In this document: in pieces, positions 22,901-38,661 of the stretch
Position numbering within the stretch: position 1 is the stretch's first letter
Layout: each line of letters opens with the position of its first letter
NCBI RefSeq assembly: GCF_037975245.1
Contig: NC_092576.1
Span: forward strand, 12,577,111 to 12,641,110
DNA from: Apostichopus japonicus
Lineage: Eukaryota; Echinodermata; Holothuroidea; Aspidochirotida; Stichopodidae
Direction of reading: 5' to 3'
DNA length: 64,000 nucleotides
The notes under the pieces: model-generated
Told to the model about the DNA's origin: nothing
Seen by the model: only the letters and a program-made list of their open reading frames with translations
Database searches by the model: none
Translations under genes and position numbers: made by a program

Positions 22901-25900
22901 GATCTGGTTCTGATGTAACTAAAAACGACTCAGGAAGGCCGTCTCCTGCGATCTAGGGGGTCTTATGTACCCAAAATTTTCTGGTACGCTACGCGCCAAC
23001 CAATGGTGGCGCTCCGCTTAGATAGTATAGTGTCCCCCTCACTTTCTGAAACCTGCTGACGCCCATGAATGTACTATTCATTGTTCTTTTTATAGTGAAA
23101 CCAGCGATAACCATTCCCGTCATCGATGAGTGTTCGAACACATATGGTACGACATGTGTTAAGTCGACCACCGATTCCGTTGAGGTAAACTGCTTTGTCA
23201 GAGATAGCCGTCCGGCAGTCATATTGAGTTGGTCGTTAAGAACTCATGGTGGCGATCACATCCTTCCATCAAACTACTTGAATTTCACAACTGATAATGT
23301 AACATATACATCACATGTTACAGCAACTTTCTCTTTCGGGGAATCATCTGTTTTGAATCTTCTGGTCTGCCGAGCGAATAGTGTACCAATGAATCTGGTG
23401 GAAGACGAAAACGTTCTTTTGATTGAAAAAGAGATGTATTACACTTCCTTGGCAACTCCCATTAGGAGATATTTGAAGATCCATTCACCGATGAATTTAT
23501 CCTGTACAAACATTAGATTAAATTTAGTCATTTGGAAGTGGTCACCTGACCGTGATGCTTTTGAAACTTTATATGTTAGTATCTTTAAAACCAGTAATCA
23601 TACAAAAATCAGCAACAGGGAATACAGACTAGAAGATGAGGGCAGTCTTTCTTTACAGAACACGTTGGTAGAACATGAAGGACTCTACGCGTGTGTTTAC
23701 GATAACGGTGTCAGTGGCGGCATTGTGTTGCATGATGTGCTTGTGATGGGTAAGATGTTTTATATCAGTTTAGCTTTTATGCTTCTCGGTCTCTACTGAA
23801 TCCCCAACTAGCATAAGCACATCAGTATTTGCATGAATTCGCCAAATTGTGAAATACTATATTCCATAAAATTATCAAACTGTTAATATGTTTAATATGT
23901 TTAAGGGCTTTATTAATATATGCCTTGCCCAAATACCCCTGTTTGTTGAGTTATTTTATTTCCTATTCATTCGATCGCTACCATGAAAACTCTAAGTTGA
24001 TAACATTACCCATGTCAGTATATGTCAAATCTACCCGGAATGGCCATCTCCCGTGGACACTTTATATTTGTCAATGTTATACAGATATATGTTTGTGTAT
24101 CGAAAACTCGGGAAAATTATGTCAAATCCATTGTTCCTCGTAAACGATGCAGTATAAAGATTCACATTACAGTCGCATTTAAAGTTCCACGATCAAAACA
24201 CACTTACGTATGCATCTATAAACCTGAACATGTGCCGTGCCTTATTCCAGTATATGGCAACAAACAGCTTGTAATGTGATGTTAGCTATAGACAATTTCT
24301 TAATTTTGACAAAAAGTCATTTCCATGTAACGCGGTATCGCAAGATATATGTTCGTTTGGGCAAATGGTTTGATTTATTCATGCTATATGCCATTCGACC
24401 TTGTAACAGTTACGGGATCAAAATACTCGAAATCTAACACCAAATATAATATTTGTGATGTATTATTTCCTTTCAGTTGATCCAACTCCAGTTTTTCCAG
24501 TGATAGATGGGTGCAATATCACACAATATTGCGTCCTGGAGAAACAACCTCAGGACGTTTTGACTTGCTCGGTGCTGGGAATAAGACCTAAAGTGGCTCT
24601 TGAATGGAGAGCCTTTCGAGAGGAAACACCCATTGACTTTACACAACATCAATTAACGGTGACACAGATGGGTGACTTGTATGATGTATCTCTGACGGTT
24701 AATTTTGACTTACCTCAAACAACTCAAAATCGAGTTACCGTAGAATGTCGCGCTGTAGGAGAGAATGCTTATCTATTTAGCCTTTCTACGAAGGTTGACC
24801 TGCTCTTTCTATATGGTAAGTAATTGCACGTCTCGTTTAATGCGCAGCTTTGAGAAGTCTATTTATGATCACTTGTTGTTTGTTACCATTTCTGTATTTT
24901 TTGTTTTATTTATAGTGCTTCCCACAGAACAGAGATCATACACCTCCACTATAACCATAATCGCCGTAGTGGTCACAATGATCATGATCATCATCACAGC
25001 CGCTGTGGTGATTATATGCATAATAAAAGGTACATCATACTATTATTGTAACAAGATTGATACATATTTTGGCTATATGTGTATATAGGTATTTTTCAAC
25101 AACAAAAATTCCTCAAAACATAGAATACTAGACGTAGTCACATATGTCGAGATTATGATTTCATGAAAGTGAAGCATTTAGGATAACGAGAGTTCCATCC
25201 TGATGTGCTTCTTTCAATTTAATTAGAACGGAGGATGAAATGCCACCATAATTGCATTTCTGTTCTGTACGAGAACACAAGTAGTAAATATTCACAAACA
25301 CCATGCACGTCAAGTGAACATTTTCTCTCCATTACAAAATCTAATGCTACCCACATGATTCTACATCGGGATTTAAAAAATATATATTCATATTCTTTTC
25401 AGCGAGGAAAATGAAAATAAAACAAATTAAGCGTGGTGATACAGAAAATGAGGTAATGTTGATTTACATTTTATTCATAACTGAAGCAGGCTATTCATTA
25501 TACACTGATGCGCCGTTTACACTATTTATGATTCTTATCGATATGATACGATACCCTACCAAAATCTTTGTTCTTACCACATACGACAAATATGTGATGA
25601 ATGTATCTTAGACGTCGTCGGAAATATTGCTGTTGTCTCTTTTGCAACCAATGGTAATTGTGTAGAATATGTGTGCATACACTTCGCGAAAAGATACATC
25701 ATGTCAGCAACTTTACAATGTGTGTTATACAGCTTCGATAGAAGAGTTTTGTCACTCAGCTCTATTTAAGATTAAACGGAGAAAGAGGAGAACGCTGTGG
25801 AAAATATTATTGATACAAAATATGAAACTTTGTGTTATCGTTATATAGTATATTACAACCAGTGGTATGTTTATTGTTTCACAGGGTTTTCCAATGATGG

Positions 25901-28900
25901 GAAAAAACAATGGTATGTGTTACATAAAATACTACTTCACCTTAACATCTTAATTTGGTCATATATATAGCACTGGATTGGTATATGCGTTTAATTCTTG
26001 AAGTTGGTGTTTATGTTTACCTGGGGTGAAATGATTGGTTCAACTTGAAATGTAAATATCATTATAACTTATGATACTACACTCCATATCAGTCGATATA
26101 AGTTGCTACCTACTTTTTGGGCCGTTTGACAAGGATACACTCAATTGTTATAACCCTTTCGGTAAACGTAAGTCTTGCTCTCAATGTATAACCCCCAGTT
26201 GGTATATAAGTTTACTTGACGCACAGGCATCGGTACTTTTTTGACAACTGCAGTACGAAATCATAACGTTAGCCCTACTATAGGCAAGGGCTAACTACTA
26301 CAGCATACACGTAGGCTTCATTGCGTTGGTTAAGATCATGTGTAGTATTTCTTCCCTATCGAGGGGAATGATGATACACACTCAACGATTATCACAGTCT
26401 CGGTGCGAGGGGCCTGGTGTTGAGAACGGATCAGTCGTTCGGTAGTCGGTTTTCGTGCCCAGGTTCTTTCCTGGGTGACTTTTTCTTAAAGAGTACCGTT
26501 AATACGAAAAAAATCTCACCAGCAACTTAAGGTAAGGTCCACGAGATTAGTCATTAAAGTTGGTGATATTGTTAAAACCATTACTTGAGCCTGTTCAGGC
26601 AACGTTGTTGCACACAGCTTCACGTAATTTGCCCATTCCCATATCCAATACTAATACTGTTCTATAGACTAGCTTAGCCTGAGTCTTGCTAGGCCTACGT
26701 TCGGCTAGGGCCATAGGCCAAGGCCTAACACTATTTTAGCATTGTGTCTAGAGTAAACTGGTCTGTAGTTAGAGCTACAATTAATAGCAACTGCCCAAGA
26801 AATTAGATTTCATAAGTAGGTCAGCTTAACTTTTTAGCCTACTGTACAAGTATCATATATGGGTTTGATTTTCCTGGACAATAATGTTTCATCTGCCCTA
26901 TATCCAGACCAGATACTGTACTGTACAGTAGCTATGCCTAGATTTAGAGACTGTGAAGCTACCATGTAAATGTGACTTACAAGTAGCCTGTATCGAATTA
27001 GCCATGCTATAATTACTAGAACTTTTCAAAAAGTTCCTGAAAGTCTTTACTCTCGAAATTGTTCTCAGACATTCTAAACACTGTACTGTAGGAATATACT
27101 AGTGAGGGTATCAATAAAAACAGTTAAAGGATATTATATTTGAAAATCCAGCATAAAATTTGGGCCAATACAGAATACCTTTATTCTAAGTTTCTCAAAT
27201 GATGGATTGTGTTTCTTTTGTGTGTTATTTATAACTTGCCAAAATGTGTACAAAATACAATGCTCTGCAAAAGGTTATTAAGTCAGTACAGTTCCATAAT
27301 GTAACTGTTACAAAAGCAGAGTGTACCTAATTAAAAGTTAACGTCCTCCGAAAATCTAAATAACACAAACATTTGATAAGCTTTCCATCCCTCCCCTGAA
27401 TACAAGCCATTGTGTTGAGTCTATTTAGATACCAAGTTGACTTATGTTGCAATATGCAGTGTAAAAGATCTGAGCTCTGTATTGGCCTACAATATATATT
27501 ACAGAAGTGTACATATCAAATAAAATTGAAATAATGCACATATACGCTCTGACCATTTTGTATTTATTTAATTGGCACTGTTAATGTTTTCTCATACCAA
27601 TTTGACGACCAACGTTCTAAACATGAATGACAACAGCCCACTGAAAACGTCAATGTTGGAACGGTAGCAATCGTAGCTAGAGCACAGATGCCGCCTGGGA
27701 CAGACGGATGTGGTGACCTACTGCAACATGACAGCAAAATAGAAGATATTTTCTGAATTAACCCGAAAGTAATTTAATATTCTGTAGGTTTGACATCGCA
27801 TAAAGTTGATACCATAGAACTCTATCATCTCAAATACGAGTAACATCTGTAGTAATGTATTCCAAAGTTATGGAATGAAGAAAGAAACAACCAGAAGGAA
27901 TGGAAACTTTTTGTATAATCTGGTTAATGTGGTGGTATCATTTCCTTAATCTCCATAGTATTTAACTACACTAGAGCTACATCCACTTACTTGTTTTTCA
28001 CTCTTAAAGGTTTGATTGATCAATGCAGGACAACACCAAATTGTCAGTTTAGGTCCACTTATAAATGTACATGTATATTTAAATTTTGAAATCTTTACCA
28101 AAATTGTGTTAAGCTTTAATGACTTAAATAGCACTTGCTATGGTAGGAGGGGGGCTGTAACAGCTTCAATGAATACATGGCTGCATAAATAAAATGTTGC
28201 ATACAAGGCAAGATGAATCAAGAATTAAAGAGCCCAGAATGGGATAGGTAAACGAATTGAAAGTGAAAATAGTATATATATGAAAGGTTGTGAGATGATT
28301 AAATTAGTGGCTGATTTACAGTAGATTTAGTTTTGTAAAGCAGTCCATTGTTTCTTCATTTGTAGAATATGAGGTCATTCTATGGCCGTAGTAGGTCTAT
28401 ACCGTAGTCGCAAAACTTTCCAAGCTTATAGCGTGCTATAAATGGGTCCAAATTAGCATATCTTTAAGACAGATTTTCTTTTTTCTACAAACAGATTGAT
28501 AGATCTACAGGCTGATACAGGAAAGAATTTGCCCTAATTAGAAATGCCAGGCAAGATTATCACATATTTTACAGTGGGGTAAATATAAAATAATCAACCA
28601 AGCTTTTCATCATGCTGTAGTTGTATAGCTTCTTGTTGGGCTTAACAATAAAAAGCTTGCATTGATGCCGATGCCAAGCAAAAGCCATAGTATGTCCTGA
28701 AAATTGCGAAGTTGATTCACACGTCTTGTGTATATCCGTTGGGACACAGCACATCTTACAATGAAGTTGATGGGAATGGTTGTTGGAATGGTACAGTGTT
28801 ACAGTATTTGTTTCACATAAATACAGAGCAGTAACACAAAGCAACCTAGTTCCAGGATATGTTACACGGTTATACCATAGAAAAGAAAGAGGAAATTACT

Positions 28901-31900
28901 ATAAGCTTCAAGCAGACAGAACCAAGAGAATGCAGACCATTCTTAATGGGAAGTCTTCTACATATATATAACTGTATAAATTGATTCATCATTTTACAAT
29001 GTACTTCTTACAATGTTTGGTCACATTGTGGCACCACATGTTTTTGAAAGTATTTGCAGCTGTTTGTCAAGAACACGGAACTCGTTAATAAACGAAGTGG
29101 TCCAGATGCTAACGTAGTCATGTTTTAATATGTTTTAATTTTGTATTCCAAGCAAGATCAGCATGCCATAGTACAGTGATTTTCAACAATCACCACACAT
29201 ATACTTGTGCAGGACTGGGGGCATTTGTTAAGCAGATAACTATTATAAAAATCTTTCAAACTGTTATCCCTCAAAATCTCCAGGGTGATGCTGCATTGCT
29301 TCTAAACCGCAGTTTCACAAACCTAAAAGTGGGTTTCAGGGGCTATGCTAAGGGAAAAGTTTACAATATTAGGCCTGACTATATTACTGCAAGCTTGCCG
29401 CCTTTATTACATCAAGAACCAGTTTACTCTTTAAACAATATTACATTATTTTTTCCTCAAATTTGAGGGTAGTGAATACAGCAAAGGCACATGCAACTAG
29501 CACCAATATCATGAAAACCTAGTGCAGCCTAATTAAACATACTGTAAAACCACAACATTTGAAATTATAGGTCTGAAATTGTGCAATCCAGGGGTATTGT
29601 GTATAATTTTGTCTCTCCAAGCATGGAAACTGGAAACTCCATGATATTGTGATAATTTGCATTAGTTACGGTATTAGATCCAGACTATACTGGTAAGATA
29701 AATACGTAAATACGTTTGTTCCCATAATGTTTTTCATGTATGAGAGAGGTCAGTAAATTGAGGTCATGAATAGTGCATGTATCCTGGCTTATGTGAAATA
29801 AATCTTGTGGGAAATATAACTGGCATTGGAAATGTAATCAACTGCTTGAATAGGATTTGTACAATTTTTTTGTGTCACGTCTTTTAATATCATGCTAAGC
29901 TCCACTACTGTATGTGTTTGGTAATAAACCAAATTTCTGGGTAGAAGTTAAAACATACAAATTATTAAACACATTTAAGAAGAATTTTAAGCAATCACAT
30001 TCACTGCCTATATCTATGTTTATATTTTGGGTCATCAATGCAGTATACTGTACAGTAGGGTACAGAAAGGGACACGTTCTGTTGTATTTCTGATCATCTC
30101 CAAATTTCTCCTTTAAAAAGAAACATTGTTTGTTGTTTGTTGCAGTATTTCTCTGAGCAGTCAAAAGAAAACTAAACATACAGTGAACAGTTGCTTCTGC
30201 ACATCCTTCATACATTACTAAAATTATGTTCTGGTGCAAATCATGTAATATTCACTGTAAATTTATTTTAAAATTGCCAGTATTTCATTACTTCCTGGGC
30301 CATATTATTTTAGCTTTAAAAGTCTGGCTTTTAGTGTATAGTATTTTGTCAAAGACATTAAAGAGGAGGGACTGCTATCATCATTCCATGAACATACTAT
30401 ACCCAATATGTTAACTGTAATGGTTACATATAGAAACTTTTGGGCGACTTGCAGCAATGTACAAATATTTCCATGGTTCCACCAGGAATGTTAGAGATGG
30501 ACATACAACATTTGAGTTTTCTTTAAAGTATGGTTAGTACCGACATTAATACCGTTTTTGTTCCAAAACTAATACCTAAATATCACTCAAAACGCATTAT
30601 TGTACCATACGGTACCTATACGTTGTCTGCTAGATTAATACGATGTCGAAAGGCTAGAGCATGCACTGTAATACTGTTATCAGTCGTCAGTAGGTATATG
30701 CCACACTAATCTCATATCAGTCTTTGTTAATGTCATAACAGGAGTAACTTTCCATATGTTATTGATAGGAAATTGCAGGAATGATTGGAATCTTCAATGA
30801 AAAGTATGCTTAGGTAGTCTTGTTTGCGTGAAGATTGAGTTGTGTAAGTGTTACACAAATATGAGGATGTGCTTTCTTTATTCTTGTGGAAAGCCGCTTT
30901 CACTTTGGTATCAGATAAACCTGTGGTACATGGTGCCGAAGCACATATTTTCAAAGTACTGTCTTCAACTTTTAATTGTTTCAAGCTACTATGTGACCAA
31001 GAAGAAGTACTCAAGATAAAGTTGCAAATCTGAAAGGACCAGTAATTTAACTAGGAAATCTGTCAAACACACTTTTGAAGTAGGATAGGACTACACAGTA
31101 TATTAATTCTTTATCGATCGGCTTAAAGTCTTAACGTTTTTTTGTTGTATATCCATCTCTAGATAAACACATCCCTGGTTCTACAAGGCTTGTATTAAAT
31201 TTGCTGAAATCATATAGACCAGCCTTGCAAGATTAAAAAATATGGCTCTTTACATAGTTGGCAGGATGCAAATTCATCCAGTGCCAATAATGAACTTGCT
31301 AGAACATGCAGTACGTATATTCAAATTTACACTTTTGGCCATGAGGTGCCACATTAATCTCATATCAGACAGCAGAGAGATGGGTTAAACAAATCTACAA
31401 AACCAGGTCAAAGTTTGCACCCCTTATGAAGAAAAATATGTATAGCATTGTTTAATTTAATATATTCCCCATGTTGCTTGCACAAACCATACTGCCGTTT
31501 CCAAATTAAAAGTTCTTAGCAAACGTATGACCAAAAGTTTAGTATTATGAATGAAATGCATACTTCAACCAAAGCTAGCCATGAATGTCAACCATATCGA
31601 TAACTGGAATTTTGCATCAAAGGAAAACCCTATTTCTCACCAGGCAATACATAACAGAAAGCTATTTGAATTAGCATCCTCAGTTCAAATATGGGTTCGC
31701 TGAGTTCAGAAGCATTATGTTCGAAGTACACGGACCAACCAATGAACAAAATTTGTACATAGGCCTTATATACTGCACATGTACAAAAAATGGTTACTGC
31801 TGTACATGCAATACTTTTTAATGGGATGGGGGAGATGTGGTAATATGTTGAAAAGACGACATCTTTAAATATGTCATTTCTCATTTTGAACATATGCACT

Positions 31901-34900
31901 TGCTAGAAATGAAGGCAATTGGAAGTTTCTTAAAGTGATAGGCAGTTGTTGCCCTTCCACTGCTTTGAAGTATGCACCACTGTAAATATTGTTGAAGGAG
32001 TAGAGTTCTGCAAATGTCTTGATATTCAAGTAACACTTTTTCTTTTGCTGTTTGTTAAACAGCTCCTAGCAGTGATATGTGTTTACACAACTGTATCTGG
32101 GGTTCCTCGTGTAACAGGTGTGTTCTACAAACAGTCAAACTCAAAACCAATGTTCACCTGCAATGGTCTTAATTCAGAAAGTACATCAATATCATATCTT
32201 TTTTGCATTTTTATAACGGTACTGAATTAGATGTAGACTATATTTATCAATGAATATAGCAATGATTTGGGTAAAAGCAATTAAAGCATCCATTTGAACT
32301 TCATGTTTTCCTTGCATTGTTTGCTACTTCCTCCTACCTAGATTCAAAAGGAAAATATAGATAAATGCCCCATACCTCAAACAACATTATTTAACCTTAT
32401 TTGTCACAAAAAAATGTTTTGTCACAGTTTCTGTTAACTACTCAGGGATAAATGGAGGGAGTGGACAGGTGGAGAAACTAAATAATTGACAGATGTTATA
32501 TTTGACAATAAAATTTACCTTCCCAAGAAAGTAATAAAGTTCTTTAACTGGCATTTTATGAAGGACCTATATAACGATAGCAGAATTGGTTAATGCCTCC
32601 TGCTGAAATTTCCAATAAAGATTCGTAGTGTTGGAATGTTCATCAGAAATTACCTATTTTTATAGAAACATTAAAACTTTCCTAGAATGTTGCCAACAAG
32701 ATGCAGTTGAAATCTACTGTACCTTGTTGTCAAATGTGGAGCTCTCAATATGGTCCTATCAACTAGTCTTATTCAAGCAGTGGTAACATATGGGAAAAAG
32801 ACAATCAAAATGTGGTACAATTTTGTTTATATTATTTTCAACTATTTATCCCAACACCCTCTCCTCCTTTTAAGACTTTTGCAAGACTTGTAAACCATTT
32901 GCAGCCCTCATGCAACATGATATGACAAATGTTCATATGACAGAACATGAAACTAGTAATTTGCAGTAAATTTGATCAAAAAAAGATGAAGTTAATATAC
33001 TGCAATATTGAACGGGGCTCAAAAGAGCTTCAGAAGTCTTTTGAGGTACATTACTTGTTCTGGTAAATATATTAATTGCCCTAAGATTCAGCTTTTAAAG
33101 CAGCTACTAGTCAGATATAATGGGATCATGAATGAGTACAAGCATATCTTTCAAGGTGTTTAGATTTTTACCTATATTGGCCTCAAATAACATTTGACTT
33201 GGCCAAAGGCATTATCGTGAACTCAGTACATGATACACCTGCACACAAACTTCCATTCATCATTCCAATATTGAATTATCATGTTAACAGGGCTTTCAGT
33301 CTCAGATATCTAGTTACCTCAAGTAGGCTTCTGCTATACTGAACAAATATATATAATAGTACTCAATGTCAGAAACATATATACACTACATATGACTCTA
33401 CCAACTTTTCCTTGTTGAGTTAGATGCCCTATGTTACGCTACTGACCTTGAGTAGCCTTTGACCCTCATTGAAAACAACACCTACTGAAACTTCTAGAAT
33501 AAATATAAAATTTATAAAATGATTCATAAAACACTTTAACAGGAACAACAATTATTATTAACACTTCTGTTCATACCGTCCTCAGCGTAAACAATTTAGA
33601 AACCAAGAACATATGGTATAAAAACTATTAGCTAACATTTCTTACTTCTACTCGAACAATAAGCCAAATTGATATTAGCAAATGTAACATGGCAACAATA
33701 ACAATAATTCACAAATGATGATGACATCAGAAAAAGTAGCAACCATGACAATGATGATGATTTGAAAATATGAATGAGCAATCCTAAATGTAACTAGAAT
33801 ATCATTTTTTACTAGAGCAGGGTTCTCGTCAGCCCGTTTTAACCTGGCGTTTGAATATGATTTTGCTTCTCACTGCATGGTTTAAAAGTTGAGCGCCCGG
33901 TTTGAACATTTATGAATCAGGAAGAGCTTGCTGCCACTAAATTGGTCTGATTGATATTTGAATATATGGAGTCGGCTCGGATTTGAGAGGTCTTGGACTT
34001 GTCTTGGACAGCTTCTGCCATAAATATAAAAACGATGATGGGTCATTAATATTTTATTATATGATGTTGGGAAGGAAGAGACTTAAAGAGTATCACTAAA
34101 TGTAATGGATAGCATTAAACGTTTCGTTTTACTAACTAAAGAATTCTCAAATACAGTACTAGCAACATTATAACTGGTATAATGGGTTACCAATATGATT
34201 AGTGAAGTAAGGGAGTTTAATAAAGAGCATCCCTAAATGTAATGACTAGGGTTAATTCTTTGTTTCACTAACAAAACGATCCAAAATGCAGTAGCCGCAA
34301 GGGGGGGGGTGCCCATTATATTAAGGGTCCACTAGACTTAAGGTTTTCTAGACCCAACATCCCCTTTGTGGGTAGCATTATTGAGCGTCTAGTTAGCATT
34401 TATTGGATTACTGAAGGTACTGAAGGACCTTGGTCTCCCCTCCCAGCAGCATTACAACTGGAATAATGGTTGGTGAAACAAGGTATTATTTGAAACAGTG
34501 AAGTAATGGATGTACAAGAATAATATTTAATGCAATGAGTAGGATTAAACTCTGTTTCACTAACGAAAATTATTCTCCAATACAACAACATAAAAATTTG
34601 TTAAAGTAGATTGTTAATTATGTATTTTATGATGCAGTGAAGGAAGAACATAAATTAACAAATTTTAATTTGTACGCATGCCATATACCTGTCCAGAAAC
34701 TAAAAAGAAAAATTCAAACTCATAAAATACACCGTTCCTGGCTCCAAGCAATGACATATAAATCTATACCTGATTCTGCAGAAGTTGTTTGTCCAATTTT
34801 AATCTAAAGCCTTTTCTTTCATTGAAAATTTTGATCTTCAGTAAAAATATTCTTCTGTCTGCATATTTCATTAAGTATAGTACGTCCTCTCTTTGTGGAG

Positions 34901-37900
34901 AAATTCCATCAGCTCTTGTTCACCTACAACATACCAAAACAATATTTTCAATCATATGTCAAAATTCACTGAAGTACATTTTATGTAAGTATTCTTTAAA
35001 AACCTCACATTTTATATTGACATAGTTGCAAGTGTCTTGCAAAAGGTACACATAAACACATCATACTCAAGGTTAAAACGTGATAGTGTGTTAACACATC
35101 AAGTCTCTGCTTTAGAAGTCAATCCTACCTAGAATTATGAAAATAGGTCAATTCCAGCCTGCCAGATTTACAGTACATTTGGTTTTCAAAGACTTGCCCA
35201 ACAAAATCAGTCTTGTCGTACCTTTCAGGTTACACATAAAGTCTATATATTTCAATTTTGATTACATTTTATTAAGGTGGAAGGTTCAGTAATAGCAAAG
35301 TAAAAAAGGATTGTTCGGGAGTGGAAAGTCTTTGTAACATTACTTTGTTAGCATTTGCCTTAGATTGTTTACGTTTCTTGAAAATAAACAGCAATTGTCA
35401 TCATCTTTGTTCGTCTTGAAACTTACAGTAAATTAATAGCATGTATATTGTGTGGTGATCAGACTTAGGGGATATTACAGGGAAGACTTTTGAAAACTCA
35501 CTCCAGTTCATAGGGATTTAAAATATATCTCACAGTCAATACTTACTGAATATTAAAGACAACTGGGGATGTTTGCAATATATGCTTGTGGGAGCTCCTT
35601 ATTTCCAAAAAAAGCCATTTCTCGCTGCATCCCATGGTCAGCATGAACCAGCAGCTCAAAGTTATTATGATATCCTGTGTCGACCTTGAAGTTGCAGCCC
35701 TGTGCTTATTGCAATGAAGTGGAGCATCTCTGCTGTGGTGTTCTCATTCTGCATACCTCAAATTGTGTCAAATTTAAGCCATCTTTTCTGACAAGGGAAT
35801 GAATATAAATAAGTCCAGAAAATTGTTTCATAAATTGCAAGTGGAAGTCTTGACAGTGCAGTTCCCTATTTGATGTCAATACTTAGTGTACATGTTGTCC
35901 AATATTCATGTCAGCTTAGTTAATTAAGCTATCACTTTTTTTCATGGAAACCGCATATGCAACAATTGAGAAAAATGCCACACTACTAAGTTTGAATATT
36001 GATCTATTATTTGGTATGTAAGTTGTACCCAGGAATTTAGCATGCAAGCACTTCAAAAGATTGACTGAGTATTCATGCCTGGTTCAATGCCTCATCCCGC
36101 ATGCAGTTCATTTACTTACAAATTGCATGCACCCTAAAAAAAAAGTTAAAGTTAAAGTTGAAGGTTAATGCCTCCTCACACGACTTTACAACTTAACCCC
36201 TGGTCATTGGTAACTTGTCACACCCACACACCAAAGTGTGCACAATTCAATCAATCTCTCCTGGGGCACCACAGTGCACCACAACCACGTGTCCCCCGGA
36301 GGATTTCCCATAGGGTGCAGCCACAAACCGGCGCACGCAACTATATTTACAAGTTACCTCGCAGGTCCCCATTTATACACCTGGGTGAAGAGAGGCAATG
36401 GAGATAAAGCGCCTTGCCCAAGGACACAACGTAATGATCTGGCCAGGGCTCGAACCTGTAATCCTTAGATCACAAGTCCACTGCCTTAACCACTTGACCA
36501 CAACACCCTAGACTATGTATACCAACATTGAGTCCATCAACGTATCATTTGGGGTTTAAGTTCAGGACTACTGGTGTACACATACTTTGGCATTATGACT
36601 GAGTTCAATTTAAATGTTTGGTTTCAATAATGTTGAAACTTTGGACTCATTATGGCATATGCGTGCATGTGCGTTGGTGGGAGTACTGTGTTTGTGATCC
36701 TAGCTTGTAAAAACAGTTTCTCATGACAGTAAGCTTTATTGGACAGATCTCATAGTTGGTTTGTACATATATGCATCACAGGTACAATAAGACTATTGTC
36801 TTTTGGTGAAGGTGAAAGGTAATTTAGGTAAAAATGGTCAAGTTTTGAAAACTCAAACATTCATCAAAAATTAGCATCAAAGCATTGATATATTATTTGG
36901 TATGTCTAGGCCAGTGGTTGGGTCAACAGGGCAAACTCGTGTAAACCCTATTTAAACCATACATCTCAAGCCAGGGTAGCTTGCAGAGATATCTAATGTT
37001 AAGTATCATGCTATACTGCTACAGAAGGCTTTCAGTGGTCTCTTTAGATCCCCAACTGTCACTTTGGAAATGTTGCACATATGTTTACTGGCTTTTGTCA
37101 TTATTTTTATGGCAGCCATGAAAAAAAAATATTATGAAATAGGTTTGGATTCCTTTTGCATTAAAACCTGACTGATGATTTAAGTCCTGTGATTGTACTA
37201 TAGATGTTAGACCATTGATTATCTTATTAATAACTTTTAAAGATAAAGAAACAGATAACAGTGGATCAATTTCATAACTGATCAGTGTAAGCAAGTGTGA
37301 ACCCGTTGTAAGGAGTTACTGCTTAGTTCTTTAAAATACATAGCTGATGGATTTTTGACATTCCTCTAATCCGTTCAAACAATGTTACATTGGATCTTTA
37401 CACTTGTACCTTTCAAATAATGTATGGTACATTGTGTTGTTTTTTTTTGTGTGTTTTTTTTTTTGTTATGGGACTCGGAAAACTGGATCAACTCCAACAC
37501 TTTTGGACTAGGAAGTTGCTCTTTTCGCAAAAATTCCTAAACGCTCAAGTGACTGCAGGTCACCCTATTAGCGGAGTCTTGGAGTAAAACTTTCGATCAA
37601 ACTATTATATCAGCACTATGAACACTCTACCATATGACACTCCATCATATTGTTAATATGAAAATGCCTAGAAAATATTTAGCCACGATTGCCAAGTTAT
37701 TTTTTTAAAATGCATACTAAATTATTTATCTTCAGCCCCGATTCACGCCATATGTGCAGGGAAAAATGATCATGTTACAAAACCTAGCTGTACACTGCGA
37801 CACAAGGCCATGTGTGACTTAGTTCTCGTTAGCAGAACCAACGACACAACACTTCACTACGCACAGAGCTAAAATTGTCACATTTTTCAATTTTTGAAAC

Positions 37901-38580
37901 TCGTATATGGAATATGAAATCTACCAGGCCCTTTCTTGTACTGTAGTGTTCCCTTTGCTTATGTATCTGCTTTTGTGGAGTTGTGCCTTTCTGTAAGCCT
38001 TATTGTATGACGGCGACACTGAGACATACCCAAAGCTTTATATTTCGTGGATTCGTTTATCACATTATAATACATACTAGTAAATAGTATCAGCACTAGC
38101 ACTAGCAGTGATTTACCATAGCCTGTGGTACTATATGCCTAATTAAGGGCTTACGTTAGGCCTAGTCTGCTAAAACCATGGTCTAACTTTATTTGTGTTC
38201 GGCATGAAGGTATTTATTCTAAATGCTATGAATATATACGGAACTCCTTTAAGGAATACTTACAATGCGAATAACCCACCAAATTTCCAAAACCCAACTT
38301 CAAATGGGCAACGTTTACGGTAAACCGCGAGTTGGTCAGCATCATGTTTGATCTCTAGAGTAAGGCAAAATATGTCACCAAAAACAGAACTAGTATTGTT
38401 CGATACAGGTGACGCCTACAGTGGAATTACGACCTTCCTTACCGGTTTCGAACCTCTGGACATACAATCAGCGTCCATAGCCTAGTGGTTAGCGTGTCCG
38501 CGGAAGGCCAGTGGTTCGAATCCCGGTGGAGGCTGGAAGTTTTTTCACTGTTCTTGATTTTCCAACTCATTACGATTTTC

Positions 38581-38661
<81 letters not shown>

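Noticed and set aside
29176-29466. 96-codon ORF in intron 7
   Set aside because: No ATG at its start, no homology recognised, no flanking splice signals that fit the gene's phases.
38471-38533. tRNA gene
   Set aside because: A and B boxes and an acceptor-like pairing are present, but it is about 10 nt too short and the anticodon arm does not fold.
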